NCBI GenBank assembly: GCA_902826215.1
Contig: CADEDY010000007.1
Coordinates: 87,045-146,961 of the forward strand
Length of the DNA stretch: 59,917 bases
Direction: 5' to 3'
DNA from: an uncultured Bacteroidota bacterium
GTDB taxonomy: Bacteria; Bacteroidota; Bacteroidia; Flavobacteriales_F; PHOS-HE28
Part shown: one piece after another, positions 35,881-44,040 of the stretch
Position numbering within the stretch: position 1 is the stretch's first letter
Layout of the letters: the number at the start of each line of letters is the position of its first letter
Position numbers and translations under genes: made by a program
The notes under the pieces: generated by a model
What the model was told of the DNA's origin: nothing
Database searches by the model: none
What the model saw: only the letters and a program-made list of their open reading frames with translations

Positions 35881-35910
35881 TTGACAGACGTGGTTCCTAG
35901 GATACATTTG
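35881..35910 (+). promoter_or_regulatory. Promoter of the HU gene
   Basis: TTGAC, then TACATTTG with 19 nt between TTG and TA: a near-ideal Bacteroidota sigma-ABfr-type promoter. The start site would be near 35917, about 37 nt before the ATG. Confidence 0.75.
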
Positions 35911-35953
35911 TCTCCGAGTTCACTAAAACAAACCAACTCAAACACACAACACC

Positions 35954-36232
35954 ATGGGCTTGAACAAAGCAGAATTGATCGAATCGATCGCAGCTGACGC
36001 AAAGATCTCCAAGGCTGACGCAAAGCGTGCATTGGACGCTTTCGTGACCAGCACCACCAAGGCGCTGAAGAAAGGCGAGCGCGTTGCTCTCGTTGGCTTC
36101 GGCACCTTCTCCATCACCAAGCGTGCAGCTCGCAAAGGCCGCAACCCACAAACGGGTAAGGAGATCAAGATCGCTGCCAAGAAGGTAGTGAAGTTCAAGG
36201 CTGGCGCTGACCTCTCCGCTAAGGTGAAGTAA
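35954..36232 (+). CDS. HU-family DNA-binding protein
   Basis: A 92-residue nucleoid protein. It starts [20 protein letters not shown] and carries the family signature [21 protein letters not shown], whose arm inserts into the DNA minor groove. It has a strong consensus promoter and a strong terminator, so it is monocistronic and probably highly expressed. Confidence 0.95.
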   Translation: MGLNKAELIESIAADAKISKADAKRALDAFVTSTTKALKKGERVALVGFGTFSITKRAARKGRNPQTGKEIKIAAKKVVKFKAGADLSAKVK

Positions 36233-36252
36233 GCGACATCCATCGATCTTGG

Positions 36253-36285
36253 AAAGTCCCCTGCGAAAGCGGGGGACTTTCTTTT
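36253..36285 (+). terminator. Terminator after HU gene
   Basis: AAAGTCCCC, loop TGCGAAAGC, GGGGGACTTT, then CTTTT. Confidence 0.85.
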
Positions 36286-36314
36286 GCTTGCACCCGCTAG
36301 CAGCAACCTGCCCC

Positions 36315-37004
36315 ATGACGGATCACGAACTCTACGATCAACTCTCTGGATTCATCTCGCCCAACAAGCGCGAATTGTTCGATCGCTTGGCACCCTTGCG
36401 CACGCGACACGTGACCGTCGTGCTGGAGGACATCTATCAATCACAGAACGCCAGTGCCGTAGTGCGCACCAGTGATCTGGTCGGTATCCAGGACATCCAC
36501 GTGATCGAGAATCGCAACGCGTATCAGCTCAATCCGGATGTCACACTCGGTTCATCCAAGTGGGTCGATATCCATCGCTACCGCGCGCACGACGACAACA
36601 CCATGGCTTGTGTGGAAGCGCTTCGGAAGAAAGGATACAGCATCGTTGCCACATCACCACGCAGCGAACACATCACACCGGAGAGCATCGATCTGGATCG
36701 ACCACTCGCCTTCTGCTTCGGTACCGAGCTCACCGGACTGAGTCCTTCTTTGTTGGATGCAGCTGATCAACACCTGCGCATTCCGATGCACGGCTTCACC
36801 GAGAGCTACAACATCTCCGCATCGGCGGCCATCGTGCTCTACACAGTGATGCAACGATTGCGCGCAAGCAGCGTCAACTGGGCCATCGACGAGCAAGCAC
36901 TGATCGAATTGAAACTGGCTTGGGCAAGGAAGATGGTGCACAGTGCAGCGCATCTGGAAGAGCGCATACGTCGCGATGCCGAAGGTCGCGGAACAGTGAA
37001 TTGA
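36315..37004 (+). CDS. SpoU-family tRNA/rRNA 2'-O-methyltransferase (TrmH-like)
   Basis: A 229-residue SPOUT enzyme. Motif 1 is QSQNASAVVRTSDLVGIQDI, motif 2 is LAFCFGTELTGLSPSLL, and motif 3 is HGFTESYNISASAAIVLY, which form the knotted SAM site. Length and a C-terminal helical extension resemble TrmH (tRNA Gm18). The ATG at 36315 is chosen because the in-frame ATG at 36249 would sit within the preceding terminator. Confidence 0.87.
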   Translation: MTDHELYDQLSGFISPNKRELFDRLAPLRTRHVTVVLEDIYQSQNASAVVRTSDLVGIQDIHVIENRNAYQLNPDVTLGSSKWVDIHRYRAHDDNTMACVEALRKKGYSIVATSPRSEHITPESIDLDRPLAFCFGTELTGLSPSLLDAADQHLRIPMHGFTESYNISASAAIVLYTVMQRLRASSVNWAIDEQALIELKLAWARKMVHSAAHLEERIRRDAEGRGTVN

Positions 37005-37155
37005 TCGCGCAACAAAAGTGTTGCGTGATCCACATTCGTATTCGCTGTTGATCGATCACTTGGTGTGATCGCTTCGCGAACGTCATCATCGTTATTGACA
37101 AATAGAGGTTGAGAAATGGAACATCCGTATCGTATTCCGCGTACACCCCTCCCGA

Positions 37156-37163
37156 TACATTTG
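37156..37163 (+). promoter_or_regulatory. Promoter -7 element for THX/H1-like gene
   Basis: GATACATTTG, identical to the HU element over 10 bases, 23 nt before the ATG. The -33 region is weak. Confidence 0.6.
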
Positions 37164-37186
37164 ACCAAACCCTAACACTCCATACA

Positions 37187-37432
37187 ATGGGAAAAGGTGA
37201 CAAGAAGACGAAGAAAGGAAAGCGTACTGCAGGTAGCACCGGCAAGAGCCGTCCAGCGAAGCGCAAGACGCGCGTAGCTGCTGCCAAGAAAGCAGGCGCA
37301 AAGAAGGCAGCTCCTAAAAAGGCAGCAGCTAAGAAAGCAGCTCCTAAAAAGGCAGCAGCTAAGAAAGCAGCTCCTAAGAAGGCAGCAGCTAAGAAGGCTG
37401 CAGCTCCAAAGAAGGCTGCGAAGAAGAAGTAG
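37187..37432 (+). CDS. THX-type small ribosomal protein with histone H1-like tail
   Basis: An 81-residue, extremely basic protein. The first 28 residues (MGKGDKKTKKGKRTAGSTGK then SRPAKRKT) match the 30S ribosomal protein THX pattern. The rest is an Ala/Lys/Pro tail with three 10-residue units AAPKKAAAKK, like bacterial histone H1-type proteins (Hc1, AlgP tails). The ATG at 37187 follows the promoter; an in-frame ATG at 37109 precedes the promoter and is rejected. It could bind ribosomal RNA, DNA or both. Strong promoter and terminator suggest high expression. Confidence 0.8.
   Translation: MGKGDKKTKKGKRTAGSTGKSRPAKRKTRVAAAKKAGAKKAAPKKAAAKKAAPKKAAAKKAAPKKAAAKKAAAPKKAAKKK
37301..37390 (+). 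repeat. Three 30-bp tandem coding repeats
   Basis: Units at 37301-37330, 37331-37360 and 37361-37390 differ at only two or so positions each (AAGAA(A/G)GCAG...). A degenerate fourth follows. The copy number could change by slippage without shifting the frame. Confidence 0.9.
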
Positions 37433-37452
37433 TCTTCACCACGACAGATGCA

Positions 37453-37485
37453 AAGACCTCGGCGCAAGCCGAGGTCTTCTGCTTT
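37453..37485 (+). terminator. Terminator after THX/H1-like gene
   Basis: AAGACCTCGGC, loop GCAA, GCCGAGGTCTT, then CTGCTTT. It may also serve pdxH on the other strand. Confidence 0.85.
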
Positions 37486-37512
37486 ATACCGCTCTCTTTC
37501 GTTGTGATCAAG

Positions 37513-38151
37513 TCAAGGCTGCAAGCGCACACGCGCCCACGTTCCATCGTTGAAGTGTTCGAAGGCGATGCGATCATGCAACCGACTTGCGCGCCCTTGC
37601 CAGAACTCCATGCGTTGGATCCGCACACGGTAACCACCCCAATGCAGGGGACGAGGCACCGCTCCTTCGGCGAAGCGCTCCTTCCATCGATCGTACCGCT
37701 GTTCCACTTGCGACCGATCCTCGGCCGCACGGCTCTGATCGCTTGACCAAGCCGCAATGCGACTTTCAACTGGTCGCGATGCGAAGTAGGCATCCGACTC
37801 CTCCGCACTCACCACTTCCACTTTACCCTCTACGCGCACTTGCCGTTCCATCTGCGGCCAGAAGAAATTCAATGCAGCGCGTGGATCACGTTCCAGGTCC
37901 ATCGCCTTGCGGCTGTTGTAGTTCGTGTAGAACACGAACCCATCGGCATCGAACGAGCGCATCAGCACCACGCGGTTGCTGATCGTGAGGCTGCCCACTG
38001 TCGCAAGCGTCATCGCGTGCGGTTCAAGAACTCCTGCATCCTGTGCTTCGGCGAACCATTTCGCGAACAACACGATCGGATCCGTACCAGCCTCCGACTC
38101 CATCAAGGTCATCTTCGTGTAATCGATACGGTCGTGCTTCGGCTGATCCAT
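37513..38151 (-). CDS. pdxH: Pyridoxamine 5'-phosphate oxidase
   Basis: A 212-residue FMN enzyme that makes pyridoxal 5'-phosphate. Signatures: NRVVLMRSFDADGFVFYTNYNSRKAMDL (FMN binding), FFWPQMERQVRVEG, and the C-terminal W-x-G-x-x-x-RLHDR (EFWQGRASRLHDR). Length is normal. It is divergent from yqgE. Confidence 0.95.
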   Translation of the reverse strand: MDQPKHDRIDYTKMTLMESEAGTDPIVLFAKWFAEAQDAGVLEPHAMTLATVGSLTISNRVVLMRSFDADGFVFYTNYNSRKAMDLERDPRAALNFFWPQMERQVRVEGKVEVVSAEESDAYFASRPVESRIAAWSSDQSRAAEDRSQVEQRYDRWKERFAEGAVPRPLHWGGYRVRIQRMEFWQGRASRLHDRIAFEHFNDGTWARVRLQP

Positions 38152-38256
38152 CGTTCGGGTTTCGTTGTGGGCGAAGTTATCCGTTCGCCACTTTGCACAA
38201 GCCTTTCATCGCATTGCGTTTGCTTCGTTCGTCGCAGGGATCTACTTTTCAGATCA

Positions 38257-38844
38257 ATGCCACGCCATTTCCTCGATCTCGATCCGGAGAACAACCTCCA
38301 GCCCGCAAGGGGAACGCTCTTGGTGAGCGAGCCCTACTTGCCCGACCCGTACTTCCGCCGCACCGTGGTGTTGCTCTGCGATCACAATGACGAGGGTTCA
38401 TTCGGCTTCGTGCTGAACCGGCACACGGACATGGCGGTGAACGACCTGATGGAGAACATGCCGCCCATCGGCTCACAGGTGGGTATCGGTGGGCCGGTGC
38501 AAAGCAGCAACCTCTATTACCTGCACACCCTCGGCAAACGCATCATCGGCAGTGAGGAGATCATCGATGGGGTGTTCATGGGTGGCGACTACGACCAGCT
38601 CCGCGGTGTGTTGAAAGCGGACGAGAAGCTCACCAAGCATGTCCGCTTCTTCGTCGGTTACTCCGGTTGGGACAAGGATCAACTCGACAAGGAACTGAGC
38701 GAGAAGTCGTGGTTGGTCGCCCCAGGCAACAAGAAACGGATCATGGATGTGCGCACCACCGACCTCTGGGGTGCGACGCTGCGTGCCATGGGAAAGAGCT
38801 TCGCGCCACTGGCGAATTTCCCCGAGGACCCTTCGCTCAATTGA
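38257..38844 (+). CDS. YqgE/AlgH family protein
   Basis: A 195-residue protein of the UPF0301 family. Typical blocks are GTLLVSEPYLPDPYFRRTVV, GSFGFVLNRHTD, IGGPVQSSNLYYLHT and the late GYSGWDKDQLDKEL. The molecular role of the family is not established. The ATG at 38257 gives the standard length. It ends in the palindrome TCAATTGA shared with the stop of the convergent gene. Confidence 0.9.
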   Translation: MPRHFLDLDPENNLQPARGTLLVSEPYLPDPYFRRTVVLLCDHNDEGSFGFVLNRHTDMAVNDLMENMPPIGSQVGIGGPVQSSNLYYLHTLGKRIIGSEEIIDGVFMGGDYDQLRGVLKADEKLTKHVRFFVGYSGWDKDQLDKELSEKSWLVAPGNKKRIMDVRTTDLWGATLRAMGKSFAPLANFPEDPSLN

Positions 38845-39682
38845 CGGCCGTTGCGGTCAACAAGAGGTCGGTGATGGTGCCCGCTAACCGATGCGCATAG
38901 CGCTTGGTGCGATATGTACCGACCCACTGCAACCCGAGCACCGCATTGGTGAAGAAGAGCTCATCCGCCGCCAACAGGTTCTGTGGATTCAGTGAACACT
39001 CATACACCTTGATGCCGTTCGCGATCGCGAGGTTGATCACCTGCGCACGCATCACACCACCCACACAGCCATCGGCCAGTGAGGGTGTATAGAGCACCCC
39101 GTTGCTCACGATGAAGAGGTTGCCAGAACTGCTCTCGATGATGTTGCCGCGTTCGTTCTGCAACATGCAATCATCCAAGCCACGCTGCTGGCTCCACAAC
39201 GAGGCCATCACATAATACTGGCAGTTCAAGGTCTTGTGGCGCGCCAGGTCATTGATCGGCTTTCGCATCTCGGGCCAGATGTCCACCATCAACCCGTGTT
39301 CGTTCAAGGCATACGAAGGCTCCGTGATCGGCTTCAGTTCAATGGTGAATCCTCCCTTATTGCTTACCGGACGGTAGTTCCCATCACCGGTGCGGAACAA
39401 GGTGAAGCGACAACGACCGCTCACATGTCCGGTACGTTGCACCAGTTCGACGATGTATCGCTCGAAACTGGTGCGATCCAAATTCGGTGGTAGCTCGATC
39501 CGCAGCAATGCGGCACCGGTGGTCATGCGCACCCAGTGTGCATCCACGTTCCGCGGTTTACCATCCACCACACGCAGGCTCTCGAAGAGGCCATCGCCGA
39601 AATGGAACGCTCGGTTGTCCAAGGTGATCACCGGTCTGTCGCCGTGCACCACTTCACCATTCAGGTTCACCAGGTCCTTCAT
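38837..39682 (-). CDS. Class IV aminotransferase
   Basis: A 281-residue PLP enzyme with fold type IV. It has RAFHFGDGLFESLRV at the start, the lysine region ARHKTLNCQYYVMA, ERGNIIESSSGNLF, and the phosphate loop GCVGGVMRAQVI. D-amino-acid transaminase, aminodeoxychorismate lyase and short branched-chain aminotransferase share these motifs, so the substrate is open; a full-length ilvE lies elsewhere in the window. Its start overlaps the gmhB-like gene by 4 nt. Confidence 0.87.
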   Translation of the reverse strand: MKDLVNLNGEVVHGDRPVITLDNRAFHFGDGLFESLRVVDGKPRNVDAHWVRMTTGAALLRIELPPNLDRTSFERYIVELVQRTGHVSGRCRFTLFRTGDGNYRPVSNKGGFTIELKPITEPSYALNEHGLMVDIWPEMRKPINDLARHKTLNCQYYVMASLWSQQRGLDDCMLQNERGNIIESSSGNLFIVSNGVLYTPSLADGCVGGVMRAQVINLAIANGIKVYECSLNPQNLLAADELFFTNAVLGLQWVGTYRTKRYAHRLAGTITDLLLTATAVN

Positions 39683-40170
39683 GCGATCATTCGATGGGTT
39701 CGCAGGATCTCCAACAACGAGGTATTCGGTTCCACAAGGATACCACGAACGCCGACCGCCGAAGCTGCTAGGACGTCACGTTCACGATCGCCGATCATCA
39801 CCGAAGCCGAGAGGTCTATCTCATGCCGGGCCGCTGCACGTTCCAAAAGCAACGAACCCGGCTTTCGGCAAAGGCACTTTCCCTTCGAGGGGTGATGTGG
39901 GCAGTAGAGGATCTCCGTCATGGCGGTGCCCCGTTCGGCGAGCACGTCGTGAAGGTAACCATGCATGCGCTCCATTTCCTTACCGTCGTACAATCCGAGA
40001 TCGATACCACTTTGGTTGGTGATCCCGATCACGACCCAACCCGCATCCACGGCTTCCTTGATCGCTTGCGGAACATCGGGTAGGATCTCGAAGTCGGCAA
40101 GCCGCACGGTATGCGCACCGCGCTCGGTGTTGATCACTCCATCCCGATCCAAGAACAACCCTTTTCTCAT
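39679..40170 (-). CDS. HAD-IIIA phosphatase, GmhB-like
   Basis: A 163-residue HAD enzyme. DRDGVINTE holds the catalytic aspartates, ITNQSGI is motif II, a zinc loop CPHHPSKGKCLCRKP and MIGDRERDVLAA follow. These mark D-glycero-D-manno-heptose 1,7-bisphosphate 7-phosphatase or histidinol-phosphatase-type enzymes. The ATG at 40170 overlaps the rhomboid stop (ATGA); a GTG at 40176 is less likely. No other heptose gene is nearby, so the substrate is inferred from family. Confidence 0.85.
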   Translation of the reverse strand: MRKGLFLDRDGVINTERGAHTVRLADFEILPDVPQAIKEAVDAGWVVIGITNQSGIDLGLYDGKEMERMHGYLHDVLAERGTAMTEILYCPHHPSKGKCLCRKPGSLLLERAAARHEIDLSASVMIGDRERDVLAASAVGVRGILVEPNTSLLEILRTHRMIA

Positions 40171-40796
40171 GCCCACGCGAATACCGAACGGATCAATTCA
40201 ACGATGTTCGACAAGGCCTTCGGATACAACGCCGCTGAAAAAAGCAGCCCGAACACCGCACCGTAGAAGTGTGCATCGTGCGCCACGTTGTCCCGTCCTC
40301 GCTTGTCCATCGCATAGGAATAGACCAGGTACAGTATCCCGAACACCCACGCCGGAATGTCCTCCACGAAGAGCATATCGATCCCTTCTAAAGGCAACAA
40401 CATGATCTGCGCGAAGAGCACGGCAGAAACCGCCCCGCTCGCCCCGACCGAACGATACCCCGAGTTGTCCCGCTGCTTCGCCATACCAGGCAGTGTCGCG
40501 AAGAGAATACCCCCAACGTACAGCACCGGGTAGGTAACCACCACCGGAAGGTCCGAGACCACGGAATAGAGGTACTCCACATTGCCCCCGAACATGAACA
40601 ACACGAACATGTTCACGATCAAATGGCCCCAGTCCGCGTGGATGAAAGCGTGCGTGAAAAGTCGGTACCACTCCCCCCGGTGCTGCACCGCGTAAGGGCG
40701 GAAGAGCAGTTCCTCGAACACCTGATAGCGTTGAAAGGCCATGAGGGAGATCAAGGTCGTGATGGCCACAAGGACCACCGTGATCGGGGCTTCCAA
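40167..40796 (-). CDS. Rhomboid intramembrane serine protease
   Basis: A 209-residue protein with about six membrane helices. The catalytic serine is in SVGASGAVSAVL and the histidine in NVAHDAHFYGAVFG; the HADWGHLIVNMFVLFMFGG block in helix 2 is conserved. It cleaves transmembrane segments; the substrate is unknown. Gene order rhomboid, gmhB-like and aminotransferase with ATGA overlaps suggests one operon. Confidence 0.92.
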   Translation of the reverse strand: MEAPITVVLVAITTLISLMAFQRYQVFEELLFRPYAVQHRGEWYRLFTHAFIHADWGHLIVNMFVLFMFGGNVEYLYSVVSDLPVVVTYPVLYVGGILFATLPGMAKQRDNSGYRSVGASGAVSAVLFAQIMLLPLEGIDMLFVEDIPAWVFGILYLVYSYAMDKRGRDNVAHDAHFYGAVFGLLFSAALYPKALSNIVELIRSVFAWA

Positions 40797-40829
40797 CAGG
40801 GTTTCGATCGGCCGAAGATATCCGCGGCC

Positions 40830-41282
40830 TCAATAGGTATGGTCGCGAATGATGCGCCAACCTTCATCCTCCCTCTGCCAAAGCAGTGAAAAGCCGCCCC
40901 CCAAGGTATCCTGCGTGCGCACCAACTCCCAGGTGCCTGTCACCCATGCGTGGGCATCACCGGCCATCACCACCTCTTGGATCCCGAAGGTGAGGTCGCC
41001 CATGGCCTCCGGATCGGGGTAGCTGCGCAGGTAGTTCGCCGTCACGTCGGCCTTTCCACAGGTCATCCCGCGTTTGCTGGTGAAACAGACCGAGTCCGCA
41101 TAGCCCTCCATGAAACCGGGGATGTCCCCACGGTCCCATGCCGCCTCCTGCTCCGCCATCACGCTCCGGATCTCCGCGCTCGCATCCGCGGGTTCAACGC
41201 CGCAGGATGTCCACAACAAAGCAGCAACCGCAATAAGCAGCGCACTTCTGAACCCCGAACTCGTGGACTTCAATTCTTGCAC
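40830..41282 (-). CDS. NTF2-like (DUF4440-type) lipoprotein
   Basis: A roughly 150-residue protein with a lipoprotein signal (ALLIAVAALLWTSCG) and an NTF2-like domain (EIRSVMAEQEAAWDRGDIPGF to WRIIRDHTY). Such domains bind small molecules or are structural; no catalytic role can be read here. The start is uncertain: GTG at 41282 or TTG at 41273 fits a normal signal length, while an ATG at 41348 would overlap the upstream frame by 79 nt. Confidence 0.75.
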   Translation of the reverse strand: MQELKSTSSGFRSALLIAVAALLWTSCGVEPADASAEIRSVMAEQEAAWDRGDIPGFMEGYADSVCFTSKRGMTCGKADVTANYLRSYPDPEAMGDLTFGIQEVVMAGDAHAWVTGTWELVRTQDTLGGGFSLLWQREDEGWRIIRDHTY

Positions 41283-41470
41283 AGGTAGGGCCAGCTCTGC
41301 GCTGGGCTCAACACTTCGTAATGCAACTCCCCTGCCCCATCGTGCCACTGGAATGCCACGGTCGTCGGTTTGCGGCTACCGTTCGTTGGTGTGGAAACAA
41401 CGAGTTCATCCTCCGTTGCTCGCACCCGCGACCGTTCCCGCTTCTTTTCGATATGGACCTTGCTGGTCAT
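41270..41470 (-). CDS. Small hypothetical protein upstream of NTF2-like lipoprotein
   Basis: A 66-residue basic frame (MTSKVHIEKKRERSRVRATE to SPAQSWPYLCKN), ending where the lipoprotein gene begins. The tight overlap suggests coupling. No family recognised. 41471-41742 beyond it holds no convincing gene. Confidence 0.45.
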   Translation of the reverse strand: MTSKVHIEKKRERSRVRATEDELVVSTPTNGSRKPTTVAFQWHDGAGELHYEVLSPAQSWPYLCKN

Positions 41471-41742
41471 GCTCCGAATGTACGGATCGCGTGACCACTT
41501 CCAACACCACTTGGAGCCATTCTAGTGAACCTACCCCTGTGCATTCCTGCTCGCCGATCAACCCCAGCCTCTAGCCGGAACTCGCCTCGTGGCTGATGCA
41601 ATTTGTAGACTTCTGAACGCCGGACCATAGGCCGAGTATCGCGCCGCTCCTTGCCTCGTATCCACCTTCCTTTGGCCACGAAAACCGCAATTCCTGTGCC
41701 CTTAACGTCGTGGTTCTGCCAAGAAACACGACCTTTACGGCC

Positions 41743-42075
41743 ATGTCCCTCACCACGGCCGAGATCCAGCAAGCGTTACGCATCAGCAAAGCCATCCAAG
41801 AGCACTTGGAAGCCACCCGTATGGTCAACTTGCGGAGTGAGGACCTCTACGGCACCCTCGCCGACCAGAAGTTGGTGGAGCGCGACCTCGAAAAAGGCCA
41901 TCATTTCCGGTTGTTCCTGCGGAAACTGGTGAAGGCGAACATGCTGAACCTCATCCCGCAATGCCACGCCATGCCTCGCAGCGGTGGCAAGTACGATTGG
42001 ACCTTCAACAGTGCTGCGGATCGCATGCCTGTTCGGAAGGCGGCCGCGCCGACGGAGGTGGTGGAGCCTTCCTAG
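41743..42075 (+). CDS. Small protein of unknown function
   Basis: A 110-residue helical soluble protein (MSLTTAEIQQALRISKAIQE, then LEKGHHFRLFLRKLVKANML). No signal peptide or membrane helix. I chose the ATG at 41743 over 41710 for its cleaner N-terminus. Composition and length resemble DNA- or phage-related accessory proteins, but I see no diagnostic motif. Confidence 0.65.
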   Translation: MSLTTAEIQQALRISKAIQEHLEATRMVNLRSEDLYGTLADQKLVERDLEKGHHFRLFLRKLVKANMLNLIPQCHAMPRSGGKYDWTFNSAADRMPVRKAAAPTEVVEPS

Positions 42076-42154
42076 GATCAGGCACCTGGTGGTCCCTTTG
42101 GCCTGTTCAAGGACATTTTCGGCCTTCATTCTGAATGGCCTTTGATACGATACC

Positions 42155-42658
42155 ATGAGTCGCGGTTTCGTCCGAGAAGATGATCAGGAGGAAGCCCCCT
42201 TCATCCCGCCCCGTGCTGCCCTGCCCGATGGCGTGCCCAACCACGTAACGCCGCGTGGATTGCAACTACTCCTCGATGAACGGACGACCCTGCTCGAAGA
42301 GCGCGCAGCGATCCAAGGCAGCGATGAGGAGCGCCGCCGACGCCATGCCGAATTCGATGGCCGCTTGGCCCTGCTCAGCGAACGCATCGTCACCGCCCAC
42401 GTTGTGGAACCGGCACCCGACAAAGCGGATGAAGTGCGCTTCGGAAGCACCGTCACCTACCTCCACGCCGATGGACCACAGCGTGGCATCGAACGCACCT
42501 TCACCATTGTCGGGGTCGATGAAGCATCGGTGAAAGAATTGCGCATCGCCTTCACCGCCCCCATCGCCAGGGTGCTCATCGGCACGCACGTTGGCGACCG
42601 TGTTCCCTTTCAACTCGGCGCTACCACACAACACCTGCAGATCCTGAAGATCCAATGA
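42155..42658 (+). CDS. GreA/GreB-family protein
   Basis: A 167-residue protein. The N-terminal part (NHVTPRGLQLLLDERTTLLEE, then helical EERRRRHAEFD) is the coiled coil that enters the RNA polymerase secondary channel in Gre factors. The C-terminal domain (VRFGSTVTYLHADGPQRGIE to TFTIVGVDEA and PIARVLIGTHVGD) is the FKBP-like half. The hairpin tip seems short of the usual two acidic residues, so full transcript-cleavage activity is not certain. It overlaps the S4 gene by 4 nt. Confidence 0.85.
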   Translation: MSRGFVREDDQEEAPFIPPRAALPDGVPNHVTPRGLQLLLDERTTLLEERAAIQGSDEERRRRHAEFDGRLALLSERIVTAHVVEPAPDKADEVRFGSTVTYLHADGPQRGIERTFTIVGVDEASVKELRIAFTAPIARVLIGTHVGDRVPFQLGATTQHLQILKIQ

Positions 42659-42903
42659 CCAACAAGCCCAACGCCGAGCCGATCACCTTCGAGGTATCCG
42701 GCGAGTACGTCGAGTTGAACCAACTGCTCAAGCTCGTCGGCCTCTGCGACTCCGGCGGACAAGGCAAACAGATCGTGGCAGAAGGTCTCGTGCGCGTCGA
42801 TGGTGCCACCGAACTCCGCAAGACCTGCAAGATCCGCCCCGGCCAACGCGTGGAATTCAACGGCCGCCTCATCCACGTAGTGCCTTCGTCGGAAGAAGAA
42901 TAG
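42655..42903 (+). CDS. S4-domain RNA-binding protein (YbcJ-like)
   Basis: An 82-residue protein consisting of one S4 domain (YVELNQLLKLVGLCDSGGQG, VRVDGATELRKTCKIRPGQR). YbcJ-type proteins bind structured RNA, possibly linked to ribosome assembly. The start overlaps the Gre-family gene (ATGA), and its stop is 1 nt from the convergent beta-helix gene. Confidence 0.88.
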   Translation: MTNKPNAEPITFEVSGEYVELNQLLKLVGLCDSGGQGKQIVAEGLVRVDGATELRKTCKIRPGQRVEFNGRLIHVVPSSEEE

Positions 42904-42904
42904 G

Positions 42905-44011
42905 TCACATCGCCCGCCGCGTGATCCGCACATACGTCGGATCCAGCACACGCTGGTTCGGCAACGGATCCACCAGCTCCAGCGCACCGGCCCGCTTGCC
43001 GCTTTCATCGGCTGCATCCGGGATCACAAGCGCCTTGTGGCACGCATCGAAATTCATGTGCGGTTTCGCCACCCGCGAATGGATCCGGAAATCAGGATTC
43101 CACCAGCCTATCTCGCTCACGTTCAACTGGCCGCTCACATACAGGATCACAGGCGCGCCGATGGGGCTGTTCCAATAGATATTGCGCAGGTTCACCGTCG
43201 TCTTCGGCGGCATGTTCACATAAATGCTCGCCTTCCGCAAGCGGTGCTCCACATGGAAGTTCTCCAGCATGAAGGACTTCACCACCGCGTTGTTCGCCCC
43301 GCGCTCTTCATCACCCGTCGTGCTCGCCGAAAGGAAAAGATCATAGTCCGCGATCGCCCCTTCGCTGATGCAATCCATCAGGTGCACACCGCCGCTGTTC
43401 AACACGGTGAACGCCTCTGTGGTCGTGGCACTGCAATACACCCGGCACTGGTCCAGCACCGCGTGGTTGCTCTGGCTATTGCTCGTCGTTGCACCCGGCC
43501 AATCCCCGCAGCGCAGCACGATGCCCCTCTTCCCCGGATTCGTCACCAGCACATTCTGCACCCGCGCCATCAGGCAGAAGCGCAGATCGATCCCAGCTAC
43601 GGTCTGACCGGTCATCCGGCAATTCACGATGGTGCTGTTCAACGTCGCCTTCAGATCGATCGCCTTCTTTCCACCTTCGATCGACGCGAAATCACGGATC
43701 GTGTACCGACTCGCCGTGCGACGCATCGCTGCCTGCTGGTCCGGCACCTCCATCGTGAAGCCTCGTGACTTTGGTCCCAAGGTGAGCTTGCACCCGCGAC
43801 CGTCGATCACCAAATACTGCTTCGCGGGCAGCACGATGTCGCCCTCGCAGTGATAGGTCGCCGCCGCCGAGAAAGAAACGTAGGTCGCATCCTTCGGCAG
43901 GTTCGCGAAGAAACCCGCCACATCATTCGCCGGCACCACGTAGTCCACGGCCGCACAGCGCAACGCACCCAATATCAACAACGGGACAAGAACGAACGAT
44001 CGGATCCTCAT
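42905..44011 (-). CDS. Exported beta-helix (pectate-lyase-fold) protein
   Basis: A 368-residue protein with signal peptide (about 1-22) and a right-handed beta-helix (GGKKAIDLKATLNSTIVNCR; VAGIDLRFCLMARVQNVLVT; NSGGVHLMDCISEGAI). It lacks obvious catalytic clusters of polysaccharide lyases and has no T9SS sorting domain. The ATG at 44011 gives the signal peptide; the frame stays open into the next gene without protein character. Confidence 0.75.
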   Translation of the reverse strand: MRIRSFVLVPLLILGALRCAAVDYVVPANDVAGFFANLPKDATYVSFSAAATYHCEGDIVLPAKQYLVIDGRGCKLTLGPKSRGFTMEVPDQQAAMRRTASRYTIRDFASIEGGKKAIDLKATLNSTIVNCRMTGQTVAGIDLRFCLMARVQNVLVTNPGKRGIVLRCGDWPGATTSNSQSNHAVLDQCRVYCSATTTEAFTVLNSGGVHLMDCISEGAIADYDLFLSASTTGDEERGANNAVVKSFMLENFHVEHRLRKASIYVNMPPKTTVNLRNIYWNSPIGAPVILYVSGQLNVSEIGWWNPDFRIHSRVAKPHMNFDACHKALVIPDAADESGKRAGALELVDPLPNQRVLDPTYVRITRRAM

Positions 44012-44040
44012 GCGTGCAAAGATCGCCTTCCGCAGTTCGA

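Noticed and set aside
37301..37390. Possible CRISPR or mobile-element repeat
   Set aside because: Contiguous 30-bp units with no spacers, encoding a Lys/Ala/Pro tail in frame.
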